A stretch of DNA of 64,000 bases from Thermasporomyces sp040195635 (GCF_040195635.1 NZ_JBEFTX010000001.1:124001-188000), one strand, 5' to 3'; numbered from the stretch's first letter, positions 35,204 to 44,256 are shown. Program-made: numbers and translations. The notes: generated from the sequence alone by a model not told the origin.

Positions 35204-36517
35204 TCACGTCAGACCGTCGGGCATCCTCGGCTTCCGCATGGTGCCCGTGGGTTCGAGTTCTGCGATTCTGCGGGCGAGGTACGCGCGTTCTGGAGAGTTT
35301 CCCGCGAGCCGGAGCGCTCTTGAGTACTCCTCGCGCGCCGCGACGAGCCGCCCCATCCGGCGCAGGAAGTCGGCTCGGGTCGCGGGTAGCAGGTGGTAGT
35401 TCGCAAGCCGCTCGTCGAGGTCGGCCAGCAGGGCGAGGGCCGTCGCCGGACCGTCGGCCTCGGCGACCGCCACGGCCCGGTTGAGGCGTACGACGGGCGA
35501 GTCCGTCATCCGTTCCAGGCGTTCGTACAGCATGGTGATCGCCCGCCAGTCAGTGTCGACCGCGCGACGTGCTGACGCGTGCTCAGCGGCGATCGCCGCC
35601 TGAAGGAGGTACGACGTCGCGCGTCCGCCGAACCCCGCTGCCTTCTCGAGCAGGGCGACCCCTTCCGCGATCTCCGTCTGATGCCAGCGTTCGCGGTCCT
35701 GGTCAGGGAGAAGTACCAGCTCGCCGGTGTCGTCGGCGCGGGCGTCCCTCCGGGAGTGGTGCAGGAGCAGCAGGGCGAGCAGAGCCATCGGATCGGGCTC
35801 GTCCGGGAGGAGCTCGACGACCACCCGCGTGAGCCGAATCGCCTCATCGCACAGGCCCCGCCGAACGAGCGCGTCCCCGGAGGACGCCGAGTGGCCTTCG
35901 GTGAAGGTCAGGTAGAGCACAGTGAGGACACCGCCCAGCCGATCGGGCAGCTCCGCCTCGGTGGGCACGCGGTAGGGGATCGAGGCGGCGGCGATCTTCT
36001 TCTTGGCGCGGGTGAGTCGAGCAGCCATGGTCGGTTCAGAGACCAGGAAGGCGCGAGCGATCTCCGGTGTCGTCAGGCCGCCGACCAGTCGGAGTGTGAG
36101 CGCCGTCCGCGCCTCGAGAGCGAGGGCCGGGTGGCAGCAGGTGAACAGCAGGCGCAGCCGTTCGTCGGGGATGGCGGAGATCGCCGCGTCGTCCGGATCG
36201 AAGCCGTCCGGCCGCGCACCGTCCACAGGGTCTGTCTCTGCCGCGGCGTCGATGACGAGCAGGGGAAGCTTGCGGGCCAGGGTGGCGTCACGGCGCACCC
36301 GATCGAGGCCCCGGCGCTTCGCCGTGGTGAAGAGCCATGCCTCCGGGCGGTCGGGGATGCCGTCCCGCGCCCAGTGCTCGACCGCCAGCTCGAATGCCTC
36401 CGCCAACGAGTCTTCGGCGATGTCCAGGCTGCGGAAGTGGCCGGCGAGCAACGCGAGCAGCCGGGCCCAGTGCTCGCGGAATGCCTCGACCACCGCGCCG
36501 GGAGCGTCATGTGCCAC
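35204..36517 (-). CDS. ECF42-type RNA polymerase sigma factor with TPR-like tail
   Basis: 437 aa, GTG start with aaagagg upstream. Sigma-2 (SLDIAEDSLAEAFELAVEHW, PEAWLFTTAKRRGLDRVRR) and sigma-4 (TLRLVGGLTTPEIARAFLVSEPTMAARLTRAKKKI) fill the first 190 residues. The long C-terminal extension of helical repeats (LLALLLLHHSRRDAR, RLNRAVAVAEADGP, YHLLPATRADFLRRMGR) is characteristic of ECF42. These factors are usually encoded beside a DGPF-domain protein, which is not seen here. Instead it follows the PrimPolC-type gene by 14 bases, so the two are probably co-transcribed. Confidence 0.9.
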   Translation of the reverse strand: MAHDAPGAVVEAFREHWARLLALLAGHFRSLDIAEDSLAEAFELAVEHWARDGIPDRPEAWLFTTAKRRGLDRVRRDATLARKLPLLVIDAAAETDPVDGARPDGFDPDDAAISAIPDERLRLLFTCCHPALALEARTALTLRLVGGLTTPEIARAFLVSEPTMAARLTRAKKKIAAASIPYRVPTEAELPDRLGGVLTVLYLTFTEGHSASSGDALVRRGLCDEAIRLTRVVVELLPDEPDPMALLALLLLHHSRRDARADDTGELVLLPDQDRERWHQTEIAEGVALLEKAAGFGGRATSYLLQAAIAAEHASARRAVDTDWRAITMLYERLERMTDSPVVRLNRAVAVAEADGPATALALLADLDERLANYHLLPATRADFLRRMGRLVAAREEYSRALRLAGNSPERAYLARRIAELEPTGTMRKPRMPDGLT

Positions 36518-36531
36518 GAGTGGCGCCTCTT

Positions 36532-37581
36532 TCAGGCCTTGTTACGGGCCCGGCTGGGCTGGACCCGCATCGGCTCGCCCGGCATCTTCGGATAGTCCGG
36601 TGGGTATGGCAGGTCGCCCAGCCCTTCGTCGCGTTGGTCGCGCTCGGCCCACTCCAGCAGGGTGTCGATCGCGTACGCCTCGTCATTGACTCCGGCGTGG
36701 AGGTCACCCACCGTGGCGAATCGATCCGGCATGGTCACGATGTCGAAGTCCTCGGGAGCGACACTCTCCAACTCGTCCCACCGCAGTGGTGCCGACACCG
36801 GTGCCCGGGACCTCGGGCGGATGGAGTAGGCCGACGCGATCGTGCGGTCCCTCGCCATCTGGTTGTAGTCGATGAAGACCCGCTCGCCGCGCTCCTCCTT
36901 CCACCAGGACATCGTCACCAGGTCAGGCAGTCGGCGTTCCAGCTCCCGACCGAGGGCGATGACCGCTCGCCTCGTCTCGACGAAAGTCCACTTCGCCTGG
37001 ATCGGTACGTAGACGTGGAGGCCTCGCCCACCGGAGGTCTTCGGCCAACCCTCCATGCCCAGCTCATGCAGCAGCGCGCGTAGTTGGGGGGCCACACGGA
37101 CTGCATCGGCGAAGTCCGTCCCCGGCTGCGGGTCGAGGTCGATCCGGATCTGGTCGGGATGGTCAACGTTGGGCCGGCGTACGGGCCAGGGGTGGAACGT
37201 GAGTGTGCCGAGGTTGGCCGCCCAGGCGATCACCGCGGTCTCGGTGGGGCAGACCTCGTCGGCGGGGCGCCCGCTGGGGAACGTGATGCGGACCGTCTCC
37301 ACCCACTCCGGCGCGCCTTTGGGTATCCGCTTCTGGTAGAACGCGTCGCCTCGGTTGTCGCCCCTGGTCGACAACTTCGCTCCCTCGAAAACGCCACCGG
37401 GCCACCGCTCCAACGTGGTGGGACGCTCGCGCAGGGCACCCAGGATGCCGTCGCCGACGGAGAGAAAGTAATGGACGATGTCTCGCTTCGTGAACCCGCG
37501 CTCGGGGAAGTACACCTTGTCGGGGTTGGACACACGCACGGTGCGCGCGCCCACCTCGATCTCTTCGTACGGCGTCGCCAT
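36532..37581 (-). CDS. LigD polymerase-domain-like primase-polymerase (PrimPolC type)
   Basis: 349 aa with a complete AEP/PolDom: IDLDPQPG (Asp148, Asp150 metal ligands), SGGRGLHVYVP at 183 and the third Asp238 in RVFIDYNQ. It stands alone without the LigD nuclease or ligase domains. In mycobacteria standalone proteins of this kind (PrimPolC) add ribonucleotides into short gaps and cooperate with LigC, whose gene is 2 kb away on the opposite strand here. ATG 37581 is the natural start. The gene leads into the ECF42 sigma gene. Confidence 0.9.
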   Translation of the reverse strand: MATPYEEIEVGARTVRVSNPDKVYFPERGFTKRDIVHYFLSVGDGILGALRERPTTLERWPGGVFEGAKLSTRGDNRGDAFYQKRIPKGAPEWVETVRITFPSGRPADEVCPTETAVIAWAANLGTLTFHPWPVRRPNVDHPDQIRIDLDPQPGTDFADAVRVAPQLRALLHELGMEGWPKTSGGRGLHVYVPIQAKWTFVETRRAVIALGRELERRLPDLVTMSWWKEERGERVFIDYNQMARDRTIASAYSIRPRSRAPVSAPLRWDELESVAPEDFDIVTMPDRFATVGDLHAGVNDEAYAIDTLLEWAERDQRDEGLGDLPYPPDYPKMPGEPMRVQPSRARNKA

Positions 37582-37709
37582 GCCCGAACGCTAGCGCGAG
37601 TCACCGACAGCACGCCTCGAGACGCCTCGGCCGTGCCTCGTTTCTGCCGGGGCGAGTCCCGACATACGGTGGCAGAGACCGCGAGGCCCTCACGGGAGGC
37701 ATTGAACCC

Positions 37710-39008
37710 ATGAACGACGTTCCCGGCGAACGAGACACACCCGAAGGTGTGCCTCAGCGGCCATCGTCAGACGCTTCGTCCTCGCCGCCGCCGTGGGGTG
37801 GGTCGCCGCCCCCTGCACAGCAGCAGGGAGGGTCCGCGCAGGGACGGCCGATCACCACAGGTCCTGCCTCCGGGCCGCCGGCTGGCCCGCAAGGTGGCGG
37901 GCCAGGCCCCTACGTCCCTCCAGGGTCCGTGGGACCGCCTCCCCAGCCGTCTCCTCAGCCGCCGGCCAACCTGCCACCCGGACCCCATCCGCAGGGTCCC
38001 CCCGGAGGTCCTCCGCCAGCGGTGTGGGGATCCCCGCAGGCTCGCCGGCAGCGGCCGCCTCGCAGCCGCAGCAACGTGATCCTCACCATCGCGCTGCTGG
38101 TGGGTATCCCTCTCCTCCTCATCGGAGGCGGCATCGCGGCGTACTGGTACATCAGCAACTCGGGTGGCGGGGCGAGCAGTGAACCGCCCAACGCCAGCTC
38201 GGAGGGCGCTGACGTCGCGGACATCGAGGCGGCCATCGAGAAGCAAGGCTTCTCCTGTTACGAGACCTTGAGCCAACCGACCGTCGTACGTTCCTGCTAT
38301 CTCACGGCCTCTGATGGTGCGCATGTCGCCGTACGCATGCAGGCAGGTCAGGACGGCGAGGCGCTCCATGTGGAGGTCATGGGGCGGCAGTCAGGAGTTG
38401 GCAGCCTGACTGCTCCCCGGGGCGATCCAGTTGAGCCGACCACGCAGGCGTTCACCGCGATCAGCGAGACGCTGCTGGGCTCTGAGGCCAACGAACTTCC
38501 GGAGATCGAGGGCGGCCAGTCACGAACGACGTTCGTGCCGTGGGGCCGGGTGGAGTTCGGGGCGTTCCCCGACGCCTCGTTCGCAACCTTCGCCAAGGAC
38601 GGAACCAAGCCCGTCTCCGGGAGTGCAGTGCTTCCTGCGTCGATCGGCGACATCCAGAAAGGCCTCGGCGGTGCCGGGTTCGCCTGTGACACAGACAGCT
38701 GCGACAAGGATGCAGAGGGCACGACCTCCCTCGCCCGGGTGAAGAGGAGCGAGATTCGCCTCTCTGTCGAGGATGCGGGCCAACCGGTGAACGACAAAGT
38801 TCTACGTACGCACATCGACGCCGTGCTCGACCAACTCGTCAGCGGAGCAGATCGCGAGGCGGCAATGTCCTGGGCCAGCTCGCGACTGAACCCGGAGCAC
38901 GGGTTTGTCCAGGGTGACGCAGGTGGCCTGCACATCGAGGTCGCGCGTGACGGTGCGGAATCGGCCGAGGTCGTCATACAGCCCGCGCAAGCCCGCTTCC
39001 CATCCTGA
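37710..39008 (+). CDS. Proline-rich single-pass membrane protein
   Basis: 432 aa. ATG follows ggagg at about ten bases. The first 115 residues are a proline/glycine/glutamine-rich cytoplasmic tail, then arginines (RRQRPPRSRS), a single membrane helix (ILTIALLVGIPLLLIGGGIAAYWYI) and an outside domain of about 280 residues with two pairs of close cysteines (SCYETLSQ...SCYL, CDTDSCDK). No enzymatic motif is seen. The architecture resembles actinobacterial cell-surface sensors or secretion-linked proteins. It is convergent with the WXG100 pair, and a functional link to it is inference only. Confidence 0.75.
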   Translation: MNDVPGERDTPEGVPQRPSSDASSSPPPWGGSPPPAQQQGGSAQGRPITTGPASGPPAGPQGGGPGPYVPPGSVGPPPQPSPQPPANLPPGPHPQGPPGGPPPAVWGSPQARRQRPPRSRSNVILTIALLVGIPLLLIGGGIAAYWYISNSGGGASSEPPNASSEGADVADIEAAIEKQGFSCYETLSQPTVVRSCYLTASDGAHVAVRMQAGQDGEALHVEVMGRQSGVGSLTAPRGDPVEPTTQAFTAISETLLGSEANELPEIEGGQSRTTFVPWGRVEFGAFPDASFATFAKDGTKPVSGSAVLPASIGDIQKGLGGAGFACDTDSCDKDAEGTTSLARVKRSEIRLSVEDAGQPVNDKVLRTHIDAVLDQLVSGADREAAMSWASSRLNPEHGFVQGDAGGLHIEVARDGAESAEVVIQPAQARFPS

Positions 39009-39074
39009 ACCGGCGAAGACGTGGGCGGGGCCGGATGTCCGACCCCGCCCCAGAAACGGATTGAACGGAACAGC

Positions 39075-40589
39075 TCAGCCGATGACGCCTGGCGGGGCGT
39101 CACCGTCAGCGCCCCAGACGTCCTCGTCCTCTTCGAGCCAGGTGTTGCGTTCCTGCTCCTGGCCACCGTCCTGGCCCATGCCAGCGCCGCCCATCATGGG
39201 CATCATGCCGCCCATGCCGCCACGCATTCCTGCCCCGGCGCCCATGCCGCCGCCGAAGCCACCGACACCGCCCATGCCGGCGCCCGCTCCCGCGACGCCG
39301 GGAATGCCGCTGACGGCCGGTCCAGCTCCGTGAATCGGCGTGCCGCTCGGGAATCCTCCGCCACCGCCGCCGCCGATGCCGCCGCCGCCGAGTCCGCCTG
39401 CTCGGGCTGTCTCGGTACCGGTGTCGACACCACCAGTGCCGCGACCGCCGCTACCCGGAAACTGATCGCCGTCGGGGATCCCGTCGCCGTTGTGGTCAGG
39501 GTCGTTCGGGAACGGGTCCTGGGAGTCCGGGATCCCGTCACCGTCGGAGTCCGTGCCGTCGGGGACGTCAGGCGTGTCCGGTGTACCGGGCGTGTCAGGC
39601 GTGTCGGGTATACCGGGCGTGTCAGGGCTGCCGGGCGTGTCAGGGCTGCCGGGCGTGTCAGGCGTGCCGAACGGGCCGGCGCCTCCACCGCCTCCACCGC
39701 CACCGCCCCCACCGCCCCCGGCGCCCGGGTCTCCAGAGGCGATCTGCGGTGCCTGCGCAGGCTGCGGAAACTTCCCGGAGACCTCGGTGTATTTGGTGGT
39801 GAGATCCGTCGCGGTCTGCTGGCACCTCTCCTCCTCCGACTTGTTCATCTCGAGAGTGCGGAAGATGCCGTCGTAGTCAACCCCGTTGGCCGGCACCTGG
39901 CAGTCGTAGATGCCGTCTTCGCTGGTCTTGGTCTGGATGCCGGCTTCGCTGTAGTAGTCGTTCATCGAGTCGCGGTCGATGTCGTTTCCGCCGTTGGCCT
40001 CCCCGATCCTCGGGATCTGGAGAATCTCACCGTCGGCGCTGCCCTTGCGGAACTCGTACTTGATCGATCCGTTCGTCATGCCAGACACCCACCACTTGAT
40101 GTAGTAGGAGTCCTCGTGCCATCCGGGCTTGGGGAGCTTGTCGTCGTTCTGGATGCCACCGACGTAGCCGCCCAGGTCCTCGAACAGTTGGCGGAAGCCC
40201 TCTGAGTCAGCCCCGTCGTCGCTCACCTGGAACGCCTGGTCCTCCGATTGCGGCGCGGGCGGTTTCGGGTTGGTCTTGTCGCAGCGGTGCGCGACCTCCT
40301 TGGCGAACCAGATCACCTGCTCGAGCTTGTCCTTGAAGGAGTCGGCGGCCTTCCCCTGCCAGCCTCCACTGTTACCGCCGGAGAAGAGTTGGTCGCGTGC
40401 GGTCTCCAGCCCTTCGGCAATATCGGCGGCAGCAGTGCCGGCGTGCTTCCAATATTCGGCCGCGCCGTTGATCCAGCTCTCACTCGGCGCCTTGGGATCG
40501 TCATAGTCGCCTACGTAGTAAGGGTCCGGGTATCCCCGCACGCGGAACAGAATCCTCTGGTGCCCGGATCCGGCAAGCTTGTCAGTCAT
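39075..40589 (-). CDS. Large WXG100-type protein with Ca-binding (TSP3) repeats
   Basis: 504 aa. Helices around residues 40-100 contain GGWQGKAADSF (WQG 77-79), the turn of WXG100/ESX-type substrates. Residues 104-280 form an unfamiliar domain with several Cys. Gly291-Gly303 is a poly-Gly run, followed by PDTPG repeats (310-340), then a thrombospondin-type-3 calcium motif pair (DSDGDGIPD and DHNGDGIPD, about 347-373), a Gly/Met-rich linker and the end WLEEDEDVWG...PPGVIG. That end motif is one seen on actinobacterial type-VII-like partner proteins. No signal peptide exists, as expected for such substrates. It follows a smaller WXG-like gene by 15 bases. No EccC/EccD secretion genes are in the window. 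Confidence 0.75.
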   Translation of the reverse strand: MTDKLAGSGHQRILFRVRGYPDPYYVGDYDDPKAPSESWINGAAEYWKHAGTAAADIAEGLETARDQLFSGGNSGGWQGKAADSFKDKLEQVIWFAKEVAHRCDKTNPKPPAPQSEDQAFQVSDDGADSEGFRQLFEDLGGYVGGIQNDDKLPKPGWHEDSYYIKWWVSGMTNGSIKYEFRKGSADGEILQIPRIGEANGGNDIDRDSMNDYYSEAGIQTKTSEDGIYDCQVPANGVDYDGIFRTLEMNKSEEERCQQTATDLTTKYTEVSGKFPQPAQAPQIASGDPGAGGGGGGGGGGGGGAGPFGTPDTPGSPDTPGSPDTPGIPDTPDTPGTPDTPDVPDGTDSDGDGIPDSQDPFPNDPDHNGDGIPDGDQFPGSGGRGTGGVDTGTETARAGGLGGGGIGGGGGGGFPSGTPIHGAGPAVSGIPGVAGAGAGMGGVGGFGGGMGAGAGMRGGMGGMMPMMGGAGMGQDGGQEQERNTWLEEDEDVWGADGDAPPGVIG

Positions 40590-40604
40590 CGTCGTCGGCT
40601 CCCG

Positions 40605-41015
40605 TCACGCCTGTGCCTGGGGGTTCGGCTGACCCGTCTGACCCGGTTGGCCGGACCCAGGTGCCGGCGCCATCTCCTCGCCGAGGATCCGGTCGATCTC
40701 GCCCACACTGGCGTTGTTGAGCGCCTCGGTCGAGCGGTATTGGTCCGCGATCTTCTTGCTTGCGTCAGCCAAGCCTTCGAGCAGGTTGTGCAGGTCGTTG
40801 AAGTTCTGGGCCATGTTGGCCCGTGCGGCGTTGTATTGCGTCCTGAACTGCCCGGCCTCCTCGAACGTGCCCAGCCTCGGGAATCCCGAGTCGCCGTCCT
40901 CGGCCAGCAACACCCTCTGCGGATAGCCGTTCTCGTCAGTCCAGTCCTCATCCAGCTCGCGCATGCGCTTGGCGAAGTCGTCGAGATCGCCGGGGTCTAC
41001 TGTCGTCCCGCCCAT
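40605..41015 (-). CDS. WXG100-like small partner protein
   Basis: 136 aa, predominantly helical. The segment LGTFEEAGQFRTQYNAARANMAQNFNDLHNLLEGLADASKKIADQYR forms one long helix in the pattern of ESX/WXG100-associated proteins, though the WXG turn itself is not clear. The tail is Pro/Gln/Gly-rich. ATG 41015 has ggagag nine bases upstream; TTG 41024 is the open-frame alternative. It precedes the large WXG100-type gene by 15 bases, which suggests that the two are expressed as a pair and may dimerise. Confidence 0.72.
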   Translation of the reverse strand: MGGTTVDPGDLDDFAKRMRELDEDWTDENGYPQRVLLAEDGDSGFPRLGTFEEAGQFRTQYNAARANMAQNFNDLHNLLEGLADASKKIADQYRSTEALNNASVGEIDRILGEEMAPAPGSGQPGQTGQPNPQAQA

Positions 41016-41281
41016 TGCACCCAACTCTCCCCGTACTCAGTCGTGGCCACCAGAATCCATCGCCCGTCACCCACCCCGTGGTGGGGACGGCGCCGTTGTG
41101 GGTCGCCCGATCGGCGGGCGCCAGGGAAACGTTACGCGACCTGATCACTCGCGTGCAGCCACCCAGCGTGCGGTTGTGGATAACCCGAACCCGTGATTTC
41201 CCGTCCAGGAACGACGTGGTTCGGTGCCGACCTGCCGAGTCGTCCGAACCAGACCCACGTGGGCGACGTAAGGTCGGAAGT

Positions 41282-41692
41282 ATGCCTGAGAAGGTCGTCA
41301 AGACTGAAGCCGAGTGGCGCCAGCAGCTGTCGCCGGAGGAGTACCGCGTCCTGCGCGAGGCCGGCACTGAACGACCGGGCACCGGGGAGTACGTCGACAC
41401 CAAGACGACCGGCGTCTACCGGTGCCGCGCGTGCGGTGCCGAGCTGTTCCGTAGCGACACGAAGTTCGACAGCCACTGCGGCTGGCCGTCGTTCTGGTCG
41501 CCGCTGGCCGCCGACCGGGTGCAGCTGATCGAGGATCGCTCGCTCGGAATGACCCGCACGGAGGTGCGGTGCGCCCGCTGTGACTCCCACCTCGGCCACG
41601 TGTTCGAGGGCGAGGGTTACGGCACCCCCACCGACCAGCGCTTCTGCATCAACTCGGTCTCGCTCACCCTCGAACCCAGCGGGTCGACGTAG
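41282..41692 (+). CDS. msrB: Peptide-methionine (R)-S-oxide reductase
   Basis: 136 aa. Two zinc CxxC pairs lie in YRCRACGAELF and VRCARCDSHLG, with GWPSFW and the catalytic Cys in RFCINS near the C-terminus. It reduces the R form of methionine sulfoxide in proteins. Length is normal. ATG 41282 is the family start. The 266 bases upstream are shared with the divergent WXG100 pair and hold no element I could name. Confidence 0.95.
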   Translation: MPEKVVKTEAEWRQQLSPEEYRVLREAGTERPGTGEYVDTKTTGVYRCRACGAELFRSDTKFDSHCGWPSFWSPLAADRVQLIEDRSLGMTRTEVRCARCDSHLGHVFEGEGYGTPTDQRFCINSVSLTLEPSGST

Positions 41693-41704
41693 ACCGCACG
41701 ACGG

Positions 41705-42100
41705 TCATGAATCGGGGCGTTCGCCGGGGAGGACGTCCTGTAGTGCGGTGGCCGCCGCCAGCAGTTGTACCTGCAGCGGCTCGACGACCCGCACGTCGTC
41801 GGGAAGCTCACCGGTGAACACCGGCCGGATCTCGAACGCCAGGTCGAGGATCTGCTCGCGGGTGAACGAACCCGCCCGCAGCCGGTAGGACTCTCCGGAG
41901 AGCCGGCGGTACTCAGCCATGCGTTCACGCCAACCAGGGTTGGACATCCGCCGGTCGTTCGCCTTCATCACCTCGACGAGCTTGTCGAGGACGCGTTCGA
42001 GCTCGACCAACTGGGCCTTGCGTTGGTCGACGTCGAGGCGGACCGTCCCGGCGGGAGCCAGGTCGTCCTTCCCTCCGAAGATTCTCCGTAAGAAGCTCAC
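41705..42100 (-). CDS. Hypothetical protein next to hemQ
   Basis: 131 aa from a GTG start. The sequence begins MSFLRRIFGG, followed by helical stretches (VDQRKAQLVELERVLDKLVEVMKANDRRMSNPGWRERMAEYRR) and no Cys or catalytic motif. It is 24 bases after hemQ on the same strand and so may be the last gene of the heme operon. It has no signal peptide. I do not recognise the family. Confidence 0.7.
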   Translation of the reverse strand: MSFLRRIFGGKDDLAPAGTVRLDVDQRKAQLVELERVLDKLVEVMKANDRRMSNPGWRERMAEYRRLSGESYRLRAGSFTREQILDLAFEIRPVFTGELPDDVRVVEPLQVQLLAAATALQDVLPGERPDS

Positions 42101-42124
42101 ACCCGGTGTTCCCTTCGTGTCGCT

Positions 42125-42847
42125 CTACGGCAGGAGGCCCACGATGTCGGCGAGCGGCTTGCGGCGGCCGGTGAAGAACGGCACTTCTTCCCGGGTGTGC
42201 AGCCGTGCACGCGCGCCACGTAGGTGTCGCATCAGGTCGGTGATGCGGTGGAGCTCGTCGGCCTCGAACGCCAGCATCCATTCGTAGTCGCCCAGAGCGA
42301 ACGACGCGACGGTGTTGGCGCGTACGTCAGGGTAGTCACGCGCCATCCTGCCGTGTTCGGCGAGCATCGCACGGCGTTCGTCGTCGGGCAGGAGGTACCA
42401 CTCGTAGGAACGCACGAACGGATAGACGCTGACGTAACGCTTCGGCTCCTCGCCGGCCAGGAACGCCGGCACATGGCTCTTGTTGAACTCCGCCGGCCGG
42501 TGCAGGGCGAGCTGGGACCACACGGGCTCGAAGTGCCGCCCGAGGTTGGTACGCCGGAACCGGTTGTACGCCTCCTGCAGGTCGTCGGAGTCCGGCGCGT
42601 GCCACCAGATCAGCAGGTCGGCGTCGGCCCGGAGCCCGGACACGTCGTAGGTGCCGCGGACCACGACGTCCTTCTCCCCCAGCTGGCTGATCAGCGCCTC
42701 CACCTCGGCGGCCATGCCGGCGCGGTCGACGCTGCCGAGAGGATCACGTAGCCGGAACACCGACCACATGGTGTAGCGGATCACCTGGTTGAGCTCGCGC
42801 GCCTTCGGCTTCGCCTCGCGCTCCGTCCGGTCCGAGTGCTCGGTCAT
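42125..42847 (-). CDS. hemQ: Coproheme decarboxylase (chlorite-dismutase family)
   Basis: 240 aa. The region RYVSVYPFVRSYEWYLLPDDERR carries the Tyr142 position used in oxidative decarboxylation of coproheme propionates; MLAEHGRMARDYP holds a conserved His165 region. The enzyme performs the last step of the coproporphyrin-dependent heme route of Gram-positive bacteria. ATG 42847 overlaps the hemY stop by ATGA, so the pair is coupled. A chlorite dismutase would carry a distal Arg in this region, which I do not assign, and context supports HemQ. Confidence 0.93.
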   Translation of the reverse strand: MTEHSDRTEREAKPKARELNQVIRYTMWSVFRLRDPLGSVDRAGMAAEVEALISQLGEKDVVVRGTYDVSGLRADADLLIWWHAPDSDDLQEAYNRFRRTNLGRHFEPVWSQLALHRPAEFNKSHVPAFLAGEEPKRYVSVYPFVRSYEWYLLPDDERRAMLAEHGRMARDYPDVRANTVASFALGDYEWMLAFEADELHRITDLMRHLRGARARLHTREEVPFFTGRRKPLADIVGLLP

Positions 42848-44256
42848 GCCGTCATTGTCCCCGGAGCGTGGGACGCACCGAGCAACTGGGTCACCGCGGA
42901 GCGCGCGCTCGCGATGCAGGCGGGGATGCCGATTCCTTCGTACGCCGCCCCCGCCACGGCGATCCCAGGCTGCCGCGCCAGGTCTGCCCTGATCCTGGCG
43001 ACCCGAGCGCGGTGGCCGACCGCGTACTGCGGGAGCCCGCCACCCCAACGTGCCACGTGCGCGTCGATCGGCTGAGCGCGGACGCCCACCAACCCCCGCA
43101 GGTCGGCCGCCGCTCCCGCTACCAGGTCCGCGTCGTCGCGCTGCAGTTCGGTCACGTCGCCCAGCCGACCCACCGAGCAGCGGATGATCACGACATCGGG
43201 CGCGTCTTCGGCCATCCAGGACCATTTCGCCGAGGAGAACGTCGCGGCCTTGATCAGGCGGCCTTCGACCGGCGGCACGAGGAATCCGGAACCCGGAAGG
43301 CTGCCCGGCACCGCCGAGGACGGGAACGCCAGCGCGATCGTCGCCATGCTGGCGTACTCGATCCCGGCGAGCTCCCCCGCCGCCGCCGGCGCGATCTCGG
43401 CGAGCAGCCGGCTCGCGGGGCGTGCCGGGCAGGCCAGCACGACGGCGTCGGCGTCGACGAGATCGGGCACCCGGGTCGGCCCCACCACCAGCTGCCATCG
43501 GCCGTCAGACGTACGCCGGAGTTCCCGGACAGTCGTGTCAGTGCGTACGCACGCACCTGACGCCTGCGCCACGGCGGGGACAAGTCCGCCCACCCCACCG
43601 GTGAGGCCCGCGAAGACCGGGGCGTCGGAGGCCGGCGTCGCAGCCTTCGCCCGAGCGGCCGCGCGAAGCAGCGAAGGATTCTCGCGGAGGTACGGGACGA
43701 GGGCCGGAACGGTCGCCTGGAGTGACAGCTGGTCCGAACGCCCCGCGTAGACACCGCCGAGCAGGGGTTCGACCAGGCGGTCGACCAGCTCCCTGCCCAT
43801 CCGGTGTGCGGCGTACGTGCCGATCGCCACGTCCTCGTCGAGGGGCGCTCCGGGAAGGTCGGGCTCCGCCTCCACTCGGCTCAGTCCGTCAGCACTCAGC
43901 AGCCCACTCTCCCGTAGGGCCGCGAGGTCGCCGGGCACACCCAGGATGGTGCCGCCCGGTATCGGGTGGAGGGCACCGCGCGACCACAGACCCGCCGATG
44001 TCGTCGCCGCGTAACGGATCCGCTCGCCCAGGCCGACTGCTCTGGCCAGCTCGACACCTTCCGGCCGGCGGTTCAGGATCGCCTCGGCGCCGGTGTCGAC
44101 GTCCACACCGGCGAGCTCGACGGTGTGGAGCTTCCCACCCAGCCGCGGCGAACTCTCCAGCACGGTGACGGCGAGGTCAGGGCCCCCCACCTGACGTAGG
44201 AGCCATGCCGCGGCGACTCCGGTGACGCCTCCACCGACAACGACGACCTGACGCAT
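42844..44256 (-). CDS. hemY: Coproporphyrinogen III oxidase (HemY/CgoX)
   Basis: 470 aa FAD enzyme. RQVVVVGGGVTGVAAAWLL binds FAD, VLESSPRLGGKLHT and VDTGAEAILNRRPEG are characteristic of protoporphyrinogen/coproporphyrinogen oxidases, and the C-terminal GIGIPACIASARSAV completes the FAD site. In organisms with HemQ the natural substrate is coproporphyrinogen III. Start ATG 44256 is taken at the FAD motif rather than 44280. It sits between hemE and hemQ in order, but hemE is separated by an opposite-strand lipoprotein. Confidence 0.92.
   Translation of the reverse strand: MRQVVVVGGGVTGVAAAWLLRQVGGPDLAVTVLESSPRLGGKLHTVELAGVDVDTGAEAILNRRPEGVELARAVGLGERIRYAATTSAGLWSRGALHPIPGGTILGVPGDLAALRESGLLSADGLSRVEAEPDLPGAPLDEDVAIGTYAAHRMGRELVDRLVEPLLGGVYAGRSDQLSLQATVPALVPYLRENPSLLRAAARAKAATPASDAPVFAGLTGGVGGLVPAVAQASGACVRTDTTVRELRRTSDGRWQLVVGPTRVPDLVDADAVVLACPARPASRLLAEIAPAAAGELAGIEYASMATIALAFPSSAVPGSLPGSGFLVPPVEGRLIKAATFSSAKWSWMAEDAPDVVIIRCSVGRLGDVTELQRDDADLVAGAAADLRGLVGVRAQPIDAHVARWGGGLPQYAVGHRARVARIRADLARQPGIAVAGAAYEGIGIPACIASARSAVTQLLGASHAPGTMTA

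Noticed and set aside
33476..37581. Full Ku-LigD end-joining system
   Set aside because: No Ku gene; the ligase and polymerase are separate enzymes of the LigC/PrimPolC kind.
37710..41015. Complete type VII secretion locus
   Set aside because: No EccB/C/D/E or MycP genes are present; only WXG100-like proteins and a membrane protein are seen.
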